The translations under genes were made by a program, and so were the position numbers. Source: CAVTJL01 sp963752325 (GTDB lineage Bacteria; Pseudomonadota; Alphaproteobacteria; Geminicoccales; Geminicoccaceae). From it: a stretch of DNA of 64,000 nucleotides. Positions 54,625 through 63,997 of the stretch are shown piece by piece. Each line of letters opens with the position of its first letter. Position 1 is the stretch's first letter. The notes under the pieces are model-generated. The model did no database searches. It was not told the origin of the DNA and saw only the letters and a program-made list of their open reading frames with translations. The stretch is from positions 682,001 through 746,000 of the forward strand of contig CAVVXU010000007.1 of the NCBI GenBank assembly GCA_963752325.1. Reading direction: 5' to 3'.

Positions 54625-55374
54625 ATGATCGAGTGGCAGGATGAGGGCGTCGTCCTGACCTCCCGCGAGCATGGCGAGCGCGATGCCATCGTCTCGCTTC
54701 TGACCTTCGAGCATGGCCGCCATCTGGGGCTGGTGCGAGGCGGGGCCGGCCGCCGGCAGTCGCCGCTGCTGCAGCCCGGGAACCGGCTGCAGTGCGTCTG
54801 GAAGGCGAGGCTCGCCGACCATCTCGGCCATTTCGTGGTCGAGCCCGTGCGTCTCTACGCTGCCGTGCTGCTCGAGGATTCGCGCAGGCTCGCCGCCGTC
54901 GCCTCCGCCTCGGCCCTGCTCGAGGCCTGTCTTGCCGAGCGCGAGGCGCATCCTCGTCTCTGCGCCGGCCTCGTGGCCCTGCTCGGCCGGCTGAGCGCCG
55001 CCCCGGACTGGCCCGAGGACTATGTCCGCTTCGAGCTTTTGTTACTCGCCGATCTCGGCTTCGCCCTCGACCTCTCGACCTGCGCCGTCACGGGCACGAC
55101 CGAGGATCTGGCCTTCGTCTCGCCGCGCACCGGCCGGGCGGTGAGCCGCGATGCCGCAGCACCCTATGAGAGCCGGCTTCTCCCCTTGCCGCCCTTTCTT
55201 CTCGGCCTGGGTGCAGCCGACGATCGACAGATCCGTGACGGCCTCAGGCTTGCGGCGCACTTCCTGAGACGCCATACCCTCGACCCCGCCGACCGGCCGA
55301 TGCCGCTCGCCCGCGAGCGTTTCCAGGCCTTCTTCGAGTCGACGGACGAGAGCCCCGACGAGAGCACTGCATGA
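54625..55374 (+). CDS. recO: DNA repair protein RecO
   Basis: RecFOR-pathway mediator that loads RecA on SSB-coated DNA. The 249-residue product has the N-terminal OB-fold (MIEWQDEGVVLTSREHGERDAIVSLLTFEHGRHLGLVRGG), a helical middle and FAFV-type C-terminal region (LAFVSPRTGRAVSRDAAAPY). The zinc cysteines found in some RecO are mostly absent, as in many alphaproteobacterial forms. The stop overlaps the parC start by 4 bases. Confidence 0.95.
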   Translation: MIEWQDEGVVLTSREHGERDAIVSLLTFEHGRHLGLVRGGAGRRQSPLLQPGNRLQCVWKARLADHLGHFVVEPVRLYAAVLLEDSRRLAAVASASALLEACLAEREAHPRLCAGLVALLGRLSAAPDWPEDYVRFELLLLADLGFALDLSTCAVTGTTEDLAFVSPRTGRAVSRDAAAPYESRLLPLPPFLLGLGAADDRQIRDGLRLAAHFLRRHTLDPADRPMPLARERFQAFFESTDESPDESTA

Positions 55375-57609
55375 GCAAAGCCGCAGCCGCCTCGGGCGGC
55401 GAGATCCGCCCCATCAACCTCAAGGAGGCGCTCTCCGAGCGTTACCTCGCCTACGCGCTCTCGACCATCACCTCGCGCTCGCTGCCGGACGTGCGCGACG
55501 GGCTGAAGCCCGTCCAGCGCCGCCTGCTCCACGCCATGCGCGAGCTGCGCCTCGACCCGGCGAGCGGCTTCAAGAAATGCGCCCGCGTCGTCGGCGACGT
55601 GATCGGCAAGTTCCATCCCCACGGCGACGTCGCGGTCTACGACGCCATGGTGCGCCTCGCCCAGGACTTCGCCCAGCGCTACCCGCTCGTCGACGGCCAG
55701 GGCAATTTCGGCAACATCGACGGCGATAACGCGGCGGCCATGCGCTACACCGAGGCGCGCCTGACGGCGGTCGCGATGGCGCTCCTCGAGGGCATCGACC
55801 AGGACACGGTCGACTTCCGCCCGACCTATGACGGCAGCGAGACCGAGCCGGTCGTTCTCCCTGCCGCCTTCCCCAACCTGCTCGCCAACGGCGCCAGCGG
55901 CATCGCCGTCGGCATGGCGACCAGCATCCCGCCCCACAATGCGGGCGAGCTGTTTCGGGCGCTGGCATGGCTGCTCGAGCGTCCGGCGGGTGCGCCGGCA
56001 CCCGATGCGGCCGAGCTTTGCCGCTTCGTCCAGGGCCCCGACCTGCCGACCGGCGGCATCCTGATCGAGGATCAGGCGACGATCGCCGAGGCCTACCGCA
56101 CCGGCCGGGGCGCCCTTCGCCTGCGCGCGCGCTGGGAGCGTGAGGACCTGGCTCACGGGCAGTATCAGATCGTCGTCACCGAGATCCCCTGGCAGGTCCA
56201 GAAATCCCGCCTCGTCGAGCGGCTGGCGGAGCTTTTGTCGCTCAAGAAGCTGCCGCTGCTGGGCGATCTGCGCGACGAGTCCTCCGACACCGTGCGCCTC
56301 GTCCTCGTCCCCAAGGCCCGCACCGTCCCGCCCGAGCTGCTGATGGAGAGCTTGTTCCGCACCTCCGACCTCGAGGTCCGGCTCTCGCTCAACATGAACG
56401 TGCTCGATCGCACGGGTGTGCCGCGGGTCATGGGCCTGGCCGAGCTGCTGTCGTCCTTCCTCGACCACCGCATGGAGGTCCTGGTCCGCCGCTCGCGATT
56501 CAGGCTGACGAAGATCGCGGACCGGCTGGAGGTCGTCCAGGGCTACCTGAAAGCCTTCCTCGACATCGACCGCGTGATCAAGATCATCCGCGAGGAGGAC
56601 GAGCCGCGCCCGGTGCTGATGGCCGCCTTCGAGCTCACCGAGCGCCAGGCCGAGGCTATCCTCAACCTCCGGCTCCGCAACCTCCGCCGCCTCGAGGAGA
56701 TGGAGCTCAAGAAGGAGGAGCGCGCCCTGGGCAAGGAACAGCGCGAGCTCCAGGCGCTGCTCGCCGACCAGGGCAAGCGGCGGGCGAGGCTCAAGGAGGA
56801 GATGCTGGCAGGCGAGGCCGCCTTCGGCAGCGGGCCGCTGGGCGACCGGCGCACCACGCTCGAGGCGGCACCCACCGTCGAGCCGCAGCTCCTGGAGGTG
56901 CCGGTCGAGCGCTTTCCGGTCACCGTCCTGCTCTCGGCCAAGGGCTGGATCCGGGCTGCCCGCGGCCACCTCGAGGACAAGGCGGAGATCAAGTACAAGG
57001 AAGGCGATTCCGAGCGCTTCCTCCTCAAGGCCCAGTCCGCCGACAAGCTCCTGGTCTTCGCGAGCGACGGCCGCTGCTACGCGCTGCCCATCGACCGCCT
57101 GCCCGGCGGCCGCGGCCAGGGCGAGCCGCTTTCCCTTTCGATCGATCTCGCCAAGGGTGCGGACATTCTCTCGGTCCGCATCCACGATCCGGAAGGTCGG
57201 CTCGTTTTCGCCACGCGCGACGGCCGCGGCTTCATCGCGAGCGAGAAGGACATCGCGGCGCAGACCCGGGCCGGCAAGCAGGTCGTGAACCTCGGTCGAG
57301 GGCGACACGCTCCAGGTCATCACGCCGATGCGGGGCGACCACGTGGCCGTCGTCGGCGCCAACCGCAAGCTCTTGGTGTTCGAGGCATCCGAGCTGCCCG
57401 AGATGTCGCGCGGCCGCGGCGTCATTCTCCAGCGCTACAAGGGCGGCGGGCTCGCGGATCTGAAAACCTTCCCGGTCGAGGAGGGCCTCACCTGGACCGA
57501 CGGCGAGCGTAGCCGCAGGCTGGACGACCTCACCGGCTACAAGGGCAAGCGCGCCACCGCCGGCCGGATGGTGCCCCGGGGCTTCCCGAGGAGCAACCGC
57601 TTCGGCTGA
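55371..57609 (+). CDS. parC: DNA topoisomerase IV subunit A (frameshifted near the 3' end)
   Basis: Type IIA topoisomerase subunit that decatenates daughter chromosomes, about 746 residues. It begins with INLKEALSERYLAYALSTITSRSLPDVRDGLKPVQRR (winged-helix region). The catalytic Tyr lies in NAAAMRYTEARLT, and the gate is FRPTYDGSETEPVVLPAAFPNLLANG. The C-terminal beta-propeller is recognisable (FASDGRCYALPIDRLPGGRGQGEPL). One extra base near 57290-57297 breaks ...KQVVNL from VEGDTLQVITPMRGDHVAVVGANRKLL. Because parC should be essential, sequence error is likely. It is coupled to recO. Confidence 0.95.
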
Positions 57610-57744
57610 GGCGCCGGCTACAGGAGCGTTTTCACACAATTCTTGCCCCTTGCCTTCGAGCCGTCGATGCGGAGGGTTCCGCTCCCGAGCCCGATCCGGT
57701 AGCTACGAGGCCGAGGGAGCCCATGGTGAGCCGCGAGACCGGGA

Positions 57745-58695
57745 TTGGCCGTGCGTGAGGTCCTCTTCATGTTCTCGGGTCAGGGCTCCCAATATTATCA
57801 GATGGGTGCCGAGGCCTACGCCCAGGACCGCGCCTATCGCGCGGCCATGGACGAGTGCGACCGCCTCGCCGGGCCGCTCGCGGGCCGGCCGCTCAGCCGG
57901 ATCGCCCTCGAGCGGCCGATGGCGGACAGCGAGAGATTCGACAGGCTCCTCGAGACCAACCTCGCCCTCCTCGCCCAGGGCTACGCCACCGCCCGGGCGC
58001 TCGAGGCGCGGGGCATCCGGCCGGATCTTTATCTGGGCTACAGCCTTGGCGAGTTCATCGCGGCCGCAGCGAGTGGCGTGCTGTCGCTCGAGGCGACGAT
58101 CGAGCTGCTGCGCGAGCAGGCGCGGCTGGTCGAGCAGGTGGCGCCCGAGGGTGCGATGATCGCCATCCTCGCCGGCCCCCGGCTGCTCGAGGAGGATGCG
58201 ACGCTGGCCCGGCACTGCCATCTGGGCTGCATCAATGGCCCTGAGCACATCGTCGTGAGCGCGTCCCGCGAGGCGGTTCCGGCCATCACGGGCGCCCTCG
58301 ACCGCCGTGGCATCGTGTGGTTCCGCCTGCCGCTTCGCTACGGCTTCCACTCGCCCTTTGTCGACAGCGTGAGCGAGCCGCTGGCGCGGCTGTGCTTCGG
58401 CCTCAGCACGCCCTCTCCGGCGCGGCCCGTCTGGTCGGCCACGCTCGCAGCACCCATCGAACGGCTGGATGCCCGCCACGTCTGGACCGTGCTGCGCGCG
58501 CCGGTGCGCTTCAAGGACTGCATCAGGCGCCTGAACGAGGTGCCGGGCCGCGTCTTCGTCGACTGCGGGCCCTCGGGAACGCTCGCCGGGTTCGCCCGCC
58601 TGTGCTGCGGCCCGGAGATCCGGGCCTTACCGGCGATGAACCAGTTCGGTCAGAACCTCCTTACCCTCAGTCGAGTCGAGGCCGCGCTGCAATGA
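57745..58695 (+). CDS. Stand-alone acyltransferase homologue, probably an acyl hydrolase (proofreading type)
   Basis: FabD-fold protein of about 316 residues. FSGQGSQYYQMG is near the start, the nucleophile S100 is in GYSLGEF and catalytic H202 in YGFHSP. The Arg that grips the malonyl carboxylate in true malonyltransferases (RGxLM) is replaced by Gln (EQARLVEQ, about residue 125). Loss of that Arg is expected of acyl hydrolases in trans-AT polyketide systems (PedC-like), or of ATs using non-carboxylated acyl groups. The start is a TTG at 57745 or a GTG at 57751, and no strong binding site is seen. The stop overlaps the next gene by 4 bases. Confidence 0.82.
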   Translation: MAVREVLFMFSGQGSQYYQMGAEAYAQDRAYRAAMDECDRLAGPLAGRPLSRIALERPMADSERFDRLLETNLALLAQGYATARALEARGIRPDLYLGYSLGEFIAAAASGVLSLEATIELLREQARLVEQVAPEGAMIAILAGPRLLEEDATLARHCHLGCINGPEHIVVSASREAVPAITGALDRRGIVWFRLPLRYGFHSPFVDSVSEPLARLCFGLSTPSPARPVWSATLAAPIERLDARHVWTVLRAPVRFKDCIRRLNEVPGRVFVDCGPSGTLAGFARLCCGPEIRALPAMNQFGQNLLTLSRVEAALQ

Positions 58696-59567
58696 CCATC
58701 GTCCACCTCTTTCCGGGCCAGGGCTCCCAGTTCAAGGGCATGGGCGCCGAGCTTCTCGACCGTTTCCCCCATCTCGTCAGCGAGGCCGACGCGGTGCTCG
58801 GCTACTCGATCCGCCAACTCTGCCTCGAGGACCCCGACCGCAAGCTGGGCAACACGGCCTATACCCAGCCGGCGCTCTACGTCGTCAACGCGCTGAGCTA
58901 TCGGGCCCGGCTCGAGGAGACCGGCCGGGCGCCGGACTTCGCGGCCGGCCACAGCCTCGGCGAGTACAACGCGCTCCTCGCCGCCGAGGCCTTCGACTTC
59001 CGGACCGGCCTCCGTCTCGTGCAGAAGCGCGGCGAGCTGATGGCGGCGATCCATGGTGGCGGCATGCACGCCGTGGTCGGGCTCGAGAAGGAGACGATCT
59101 CCGGCCTGATCGAGGAGGCGGGCCTCGCCTCGATCGACATCGCGAATCTCAACACGCCGACGCAGTGCGTGCTCGCCGGCCCGGTCGAGGATCTCGAGCG
59201 GCTGGAGCCGCGGCTCACCGCGGCCGGGGCGCGAGTCGTGCCCCTCAACGTGCGCACCGCCTTCCATTCGCGTTACATGAAGCCGGTGAAGGAGGCCTTC
59301 GCCTCGTTCCTGAGCGGCTTCCGCTTTCAGCCGCTGCTCGTGCCCGTTGTCGCCAACTTCACCGCCCTTCCCTATCGCGACGACGAGGTCGCCCACAATC
59401 TCGCCCAGCAGATCGACCATTCGGTGCGGTGGGTCGAGACGATCCAGTATCTCCTCCAGGAGGAGGATGCGCGCTTCGAGGAGCTTGGGCCCGGCTCCAT
59501 CCTGATGCGCATGGTGGAGGAGACGCGCAAGCGCCCTCTGCCGGTCAACATCGCCCGCCGCTATTGA
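58692..59567 (+). CDS. Trans-acting malonyl-CoA acyltransferase (PksE/BaeD-like)
   Basis: FabD-type enzyme, 291 residues, that would load malonyl groups onto carrier domains in trans. It has HLFPGQGSQFKGMGAELLD, YTQPALYVVNALSY, S88 in AGHSLGEYNALLAA, R113 in KRGELM (carboxylate-binding Arg kept) and H192 in TAFHSRYMKP. Conserved text such as LGYSIRQLCLEDP, FDFRTGLRLVQKRGELM and SIDIANLNTPTQCV matches trans-AT PKS enzymes more than housekeeping FabD. It overlaps the preceding acyltransferase homologue by 4 bases (ATGA), so the pair is coupled. Confidence 0.88.
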   Translation: MTIVHLFPGQGSQFKGMGAELLDRFPHLVSEADAVLGYSIRQLCLEDPDRKLGNTAYTQPALYVVNALSYRARLEETGRAPDFAAGHSLGEYNALLAAEAFDFRTGLRLVQKRGELMAAIHGGGMHAVVGLEKETISGLIEEAGLASIDIANLNTPTQCVLAGPVEDLERLEPRLTAAGARVVPLNVRTAFHSRYMKPVKEAFASFLSGFRFQPLLVPVVANFTALPYRDDEVAHNLAQQIDHSVRWVETIQYLLQEEDARFEELGPGSILMRMVEETRKRPLPVNIARRY

Positions 59568-59577
59568 GCAGCGCGGC

Positions 59578-60900
59578 TCAGCCGTTGCGAGGACCCTCGT
59601 AGCGCAGCCGGACGCCTGTGTTGGGCGCGCTCATCGCGCCCATGCGCCGCACCACCGGAGGGCCTTCGTCCAGCAGACGGAAGCGGCCCCGCGTCAGGAG
59701 TGTCGCCAGCACGACCTTGAGCTCGAAGGTCGAGAACTGACCGCCGGGGCACATCCGCTCGCCACCGCCGAAGGGAATGTACTCGTGCGCGGCGAAGCGG
59801 CGCTCGAGGAAGCGCTCGGGCCGGAAGCGCTCGGGCTCGGAATAGAGGTCGGGATCGTAATGCACGACCGCCGTCGCCGCGGCGACGGTGGTGCGTGGCG
59901 GCAGCTCGTAGCCTCCCAGCACCATCGGCTTGGCCAGCACCCGGTTGATGTCGGTCACGACGGGCCAGAGGCGGAGCGTCTCCTTGACGACGGCATCGAG
60001 GAAGGGCAGTCGCGCATAGTCGGCCGGCGCCGCGTCGGGGCCCAGCGGCTCGAGCTCGGCCAGCAGCCGGTCGAGCTCGGCCTCGTAGCGATGTAGCCAG
60101 AAGAAGGCCCAGCAGAGCGAGACGACCGACGTCTCGTGCCCGGCGATCAGCGTCGTGATCAGATTGTCGCGCAGCGCGGGATCGGACATGCCGCTGCCGT
60201 CCTCGTAGCGCGCCGCGACCAGCCGGCCCAGGATGTCGCCACGATCCGGACCCTCGACGCGCGCCCGGTCGATCGCCTCCTGCAGAAGCGCCTCGAGCCG
60301 CGCGCGCGACGCTGCGAAGCGGCGATAGGGCGGCAGCGACTCGATCTCGATCCGCAAGATCAGCAGGATGAGAAAGAAATGATTCCCGTAGGCGTCGGTG
60401 AAGCCCTGCACCGCCTCGCGGAACCGGCCTCGCCGCTCGGGCGTGTCGGCGCCGAAGATCGTTCTCAGGATCACGTCGAGCGCGATGTCGAGGGCGAGCT
60501 CGCGCATCGTGAGGACCTGGCCAGGACTGAGGCGCCGAAATGCCTCCAGCGTCGCCTCGCGCATCATCTCGCCGAGCTTGGCCAGGATCTCCCCCTGGAA
60601 GCAGGGCACGACGATGCGCCTGTCGCGTCGCAGCTCGCGGCCTGCCAGACGGAACATGCCGTTCTCGCCCAGCACGCGGGCGGGGCCCCGCTCGGTATTG
60701 ACGCCGTACTGATCGACCGGGGCGCTCAGAATCTGGCGGATCAGCTCCGGACGGCCGGTCATGACGCAGAGCCGTGCCGTGCGGACGGTGAAGACATCGC
60801 CATAGCGCTGCGCATAGTCCCGCAGCATGGTATGGGGATCGCGCATGTAGCGTATCGCCTGCACGAACCGCAGCGGCGGCCCCGGTGGAAGATGCGCCAT
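59578..60900 (-). CDS. Cytochrome P450
   Basis: Heme monooxygenase of 440 residues without a membrane anchor. The I-helix motif is AGHETS (253-258), ExxR is E307-R310 (KETLRLWP), and the heme-binding loop FGGGERMCPGGQF carries the ligand C384. The N-terminus (LPPGPPLRFVQAIRYMRDP) fits the class of bacterial P450s related to CYP110 and similar group members. Probably a tailoring oxygenase for the product of this locus. It is convergent with the acyltransferase pair (10-base gap) and divergent from the methyltransferase gene. Redox partners are not in the window. Confidence 0.93.
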   Translation of the reverse strand: MAHLPPGPPLRFVQAIRYMRDPHTMLRDYAQRYGDVFTVRTARLCVMTGRPELIRQILSAPVDQYGVNTERGPARVLGENGMFRLAGRELRRDRRIVVPCFQGEILAKLGEMMREATLEAFRRLSPGQVLTMRELALDIALDVILRTIFGADTPERRGRFREAVQGFTDAYGNHFFLILLILRIEIESLPPYRRFAASRARLEALLQEAIDRARVEGPDRGDILGRLVAARYEDGSGMSDPALRDNLITTLIAGHETSVVSLCWAFFWLHRYEAELDRLLAELEPLGPDAAPADYARLPFLDAVVKETLRLWPVVTDINRVLAKPMVLGGYELPPRTTVAAATAVVHYDPDLYSEPERFRPERFLERRFAAHEYIPFGGGERMCPGGQFSTFELKVVLATLLTRGRFRLLDEGPPVVRRMGAMSAPNTGVRLRYEGPRNG

Positions 60901-61011
60901 GGATCAGGCTCTCCGACGGGCTGACTGGGCCGTCCAGCGATGCCGGCGCCCGACACGACCCGGAGCAGCGGAGCACAGATGGACGGTCAGATTGGAGGAG
61001 GTCGCAGCTCG

Positions 61012-61902
61012 ATGAGCACAGCGTCTGCCGGAACCGAGACCAACATCGGCGTCGTCGGCCTTCTCGCTCGCCTGCTCGTGGCGCGCGGTCGCAATCGCGC
61101 GGATCTTTGCTACACCTTCGTCGGCACGCGCAGCCGCCTCGCCGAGGACTGCACCTTCCTCAACCTCGGCTATTGGCGCGACGCGGAGGGTTATCGGGCC
61201 GCCGGCGAGGCGCTGGTCGACCTTCTGGGCGAGGCCGCCGGGATCGGGTCGGGAGACGTGGTCGTCGATGCCGGCTGCGGCTTCGGCGACCAGGATCTGC
61301 GCTGGATGCAGACGAGGCATCCCGAGCGGATCGTGGCCCTCAATGTTACCGATGTGCAGCTCGACTACGCCCGTCAGCACAACGCGCATCAAGGCATCGA
61401 GTACCGCAACGGCAGCGCCACCAGCCTGCCGTTCGGGCAAGACGAGGTCGACTCCGTCGTCTCGCTCGAGGCCGCGTTCCACTTCGACAGCCGCGAGACC
61501 TTCCTTAAAGAGGCGTTCCGCGTGCTGAAGCCCGGTGGCAGGCTCGGCGTGGTCGACATGATCCCGCTCGAGCAGGATGGCCGCGTCCTCACGGGCGGCG
61601 TGCGCGGCGCCATCGAGCGCTGGGCCTACCAGGTGCCGACAGCGAACGTCTACGGTGTCACGCGATACCGGGAGATCCTGGAGAGCTGCGCCTTTGAGGC
61701 GGTGTCCATCCAGTCCATTCGCGAGCATGTCTTCCCCGGATTCCTTCGCTATCTCCGCCGGCTGCTCGCCGACCGGGAAGCGGCCAGCCGCCTGCATCCA
61801 CTCATCCGGCAGGGTATCAAGCAGGTCGGCGATCATCACTTCGCGGCCTCGGACTATGTTGTGATCTCGGCACGAAAGCCACTTGCCCGATCGGGCGACT
61901 GA
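61012..61902 (+). CDS. Class I SAM-dependent methyltransferase
   Basis: A 296-residue small-molecule methyltransferase. SAM motif I VVDAGCGFGD is at about 84-93, motif II-type VVSLEAAFHFDSRETFLKEAFRVLKPGGRL follows, and the substrate-capping C-terminal helices are typical of tocopherol/sterol or polyketide methyltransferases. The ATG at 61012 is preceded by GGAGGAGG at 10 bases. The frame extends upstream to 60940 without family features. It probably acts as a tailoring enzyme with the divergent P450; O- or C-methylation cannot be told apart. Confidence 0.88.
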   Translation: MSTASAGTETNIGVVGLLARLLVARGRNRADLCYTFVGTRSRLAEDCTFLNLGYWRDAEGYRAAGEALVDLLGEAAGIGSGDVVVDAGCGFGDQDLRWMQTRHPERIVALNVTDVQLDYARQHNAHQGIEYRNGSATSLPFGQDEVDSVVSLEAAFHFDSRETFLKEAFRVLKPGGRLGVVDMIPLEQDGRVLTGGVRGAIERWAYQVPTANVYGVTRYREILESCAFEAVSIQSIREHVFPGFLRYLRRLLADREAASRLHPLIRQGIKQVGDHHFAASDYVVISARKPLARSGD

Positions 61903-61938
61903 CGCCCGGTGCCCTTCCCTGCATGATCCGCAGGCAGA

Positions 61939-63498
61939 TCATGGCACCGCTCCCGGACGACCGGAAGTGCCGGCCCGGATTGCCGAGGCCACCTGATCGA
62001 TCCAGGGCTCGCCCAGAAGGGACCAGTGGTCGCAGTCGATCTCATGGACGGCGAGCGGCCGGTCGAACAGGGCGGCCCAGCCCTCGCGATAGTCGCCGTC
62101 GATCAGGACCTCGGGGATGCTGAAACGGCTCGCATGGTTGCCTAGCCCCTGGCGGCAGCGAACGAGCACGACCTCGGGGCTGGGGACGAGCGGCGCGGCA
62201 GCATAGCTCGCCATCGCGCGGCGTGTCGCCTGGCAGATGCGGTCCATCGCTCCGAGACGCTGCCGGATCGCCGCGCGCGACAGCGGCGGTCGGGCACACT
62301 CGAAGAGATAGTCGAGCGTCCGCTCGATCTGCGCCTCCGGGTCCAGCCCCTCGAGCCTGGCGAAGTCGAGCGGCTGCGACGCGCCCCAGAGATGACCGTA
62401 CCAGCTCCCGGCCAGCAGGAAGATGAAGCCCTCGACGTACGCGTTGGCGAGGCTCGTGTTGCCGGGCGCGTTGGCGTCGAGAAGCACGAGCCGCTCGGTC
62501 CGCACGCCCCTCGCCTGGAGCTGACGGGAGGTCTCTAGAGCCAGCATCCCGCCGCCCGAATAGCCTCCCAGCCAGACGGTCCCTGTGACGCCCTTCGCCA
62601 ATAGACCCTCGACATAGTGAGCAGCCATCGCCTCGACCGTGTCGAGGATGGCGCCGCGGCCATCGAAGCCCGAGGCCTCGATGCCGAAGATCGGCATGTC
62701 GTTTCCCAGCGACCGGGCGAGTCGCATCACCCAGCCGACATCGCCGGAGACGCCGTGAATCCAGAAGGTGGGCGGCATGGCCCCCTCCTGCTGAATCGCG
62801 ACGATCGGGTCATGCGCGTTGGCCCCTTCGGCCTCAAGTCTGTCGTCCGCCGACCCCGCTCCTGGAAAAAGCAGGTCCACTCGGACCCGAGCGCCTCCCG
62901 AGCCGGAACTCAGCGTCGCGCGGTCCGGCATGGTGCCACCGGCGAGCATGAGTAGCTCGAGCTCGTCGAGATCGCTGCCCCGAGCGGGCTCTCCGCGGCG
63001 AGTGGCGCGCCCGAGGTGAGAGGCCTCACTGCCGGCCACCCACGCACGGACGCGACGCGCGGGTGCCTTCGAGCGAGGAACCGTCTCGAGCACCAGGATG
63101 ATGAGACGGTCGGCGACCGATCCACCCGCCACCGCCATCGTGCACTCGCCGAGCAGGAGCGCGCATCGGGCCCGGTGGACGGCCGGGAGGGCGCCCGCCG
63201 CGACCGTCTCGCTCGGCCCGTGGAAATCGAAGAACCAGGAGGCGCCGTCGGGGAGGTTCCCTCCGTCCGCGCCGCTCAGAAAGACACCGACGCGACTGCC
63301 CGCCACGTGGGAGCGCGCAAGACCGGCATCCGCCAGCGCCGCCTCGATGGCATCGAGCAGCAGCCAGCGGCCACTCTCCTCGGTTGGGCGGGCAGCCCGA
63401 TCGCCGCGTCCCAACGGAGCTCGCGACGCCAGACCGACGAGCGCCACGCCTATTTCCGTCGCATTGTCGGCTGTGAGCTCGGCTAGCCTCGTGGCCAA
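61939..63498 (-). CDS. Degenerate ketosynthase-like N-terminus fused to a thioesterase
   Basis: A 519-residue protein with an unusual architecture. Residues 14-150 read like a shortened ketosynthase: EIGVALVGLASRAP, LLLDAIEAALADAGL, GSRVGVFLSG, FHGPSETV, GECTMAVAGG. Where the active-site Cys should be (DTACSSS) there is AAGAL, with Cys replaced and about three residues missing; the His-containing half is absent. Residues 240-519 form an alpha/beta-hydrolase thioesterase with FWIHGVSGD, S314 in GGYSGGGM, D341 in VLLDANAPG and H491 in DCDHWSLL, all intact. The start is a TTG at 63498 directly after the stop of the upstream gene; a GTG at 63447 is possible. It is probably the chain-release or editing thioesterase of the locus. 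Confidence 0.82.
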   Translation of the reverse strand: MATRLAELTADNATEIGVALVGLASRAPLGRGDRAARPTEESGRWLLLDAIEAALADAGLARSHVAGSRVGVFLSGADGGNLPDGASWFFDFHGPSETVAAGALPAVHRARCALLLGECTMAVAGGSVADRLIILVLETVPRSKAPARRVRAWVAGSEASHLGRATRRGEPARGSDLDELELLMLAGGTMPDRATLSSGSGGARVRVDLLFPGAGSADDRLEAEGANAHDPIVAIQQEGAMPPTFWIHGVSGDVGWVMRLARSLGNDMPIFGIEASGFDGRGAILDTVEAMAAHYVEGLLAKGVTGTVWLGGYSGGGMLALETSRQLQARGVRTERLVLLDANAPGNTSLANAYVEGFIFLLAGSWYGHLWGASQPLDFARLEGLDPEAQIERTLDYLFECARPPLSRAAIRQRLGAMDRICQATRRAMASYAAAPLVPSPEVVLVRCRQGLGNHASRFSIPEVLIDGDYREGWAALFDRPLAVHEIDCDHWSLLGEPWIDQVASAIRAGTSGRPGAVP

Positions 63499-63499
63499 G

Positions 63500-63997
63500 C
63501 TACTCGGGCTGCCTCAACGTCGAGCTCGCTGCCCTTAAGATATGGGCCGCGAACAGCCCTAAGATCGCGAACGACATCCATACCATATAGGATGCGTCCG
63601 GGGTTGCATCGTCGAGCCAGCGGGCGGCAGGCACGAGCGCAGCGGGCAGAAGATCGCGGTCGAACTGGCAGAACCACGCGATCACGCTGAAGATGCAAAA
63701 GCCGATCGCCACCCAGCGGAGCCGGGAGAGCACCACCGCCCAAACCCGTGAGAAAGAGCCCATCATCCCTTTGAGCTTCAGCGCCTCGCGTCGAAGGTCG
63801 GACGACAGGAGGAGGCGGGCGTCGGAGGCAATCGACATCAGCTCGCCAGCGGTGCGGCCGACATCTCGTGCGAGCTTCCGTGGATCACGGCGACGATGCT
63901 GCAGGTCGCGATAGTAGGCGGCATAGAGCCTCAGGAAGTTGGCATCGGGCACCAATGTCTGGAGCGAGGCATCGAGCGTGCCGAGCGTGCGCCCCAT
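63500..63997 (-). CDS. Two-helix membrane protein of unknown function (5' end near window edge)
   Basis: A 165-residue protein, not recognised. A charged helical N-terminal half is followed by two hydrophobic segments (about 92-109 and 136-155). The ATG at 63997 is followed by only three more bases of window, so the true start may lie outside. The stop is one base before the TTG of the thioesterase fusion gene, so the two are likely co-transcribed and it belongs to the same locus. Confidence 0.6.
   Translation of the reverse strand: MGRTLGTLDASLQTLVPDANFLRLYAAYYRDLQHRRRDPRKLARDVGRTAGELMSIASDARLLLSSDLRREALKLKGMMGSFSRVWAVVLSRLRWVAIGFCIFSVIAWFCQFDRDLLPAALVPAARWLDDATPDASYMVWMSFAILGLFAAHILRAASSTLRQPE

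Noticed and set aside
57610..57744. Alternative upstream ATG (57723) for the first acyltransferase homologue
   Set aside because: That frame stops after eleven codons; a TTG or GTG at 57745/57751 must be used unless a base is missing.
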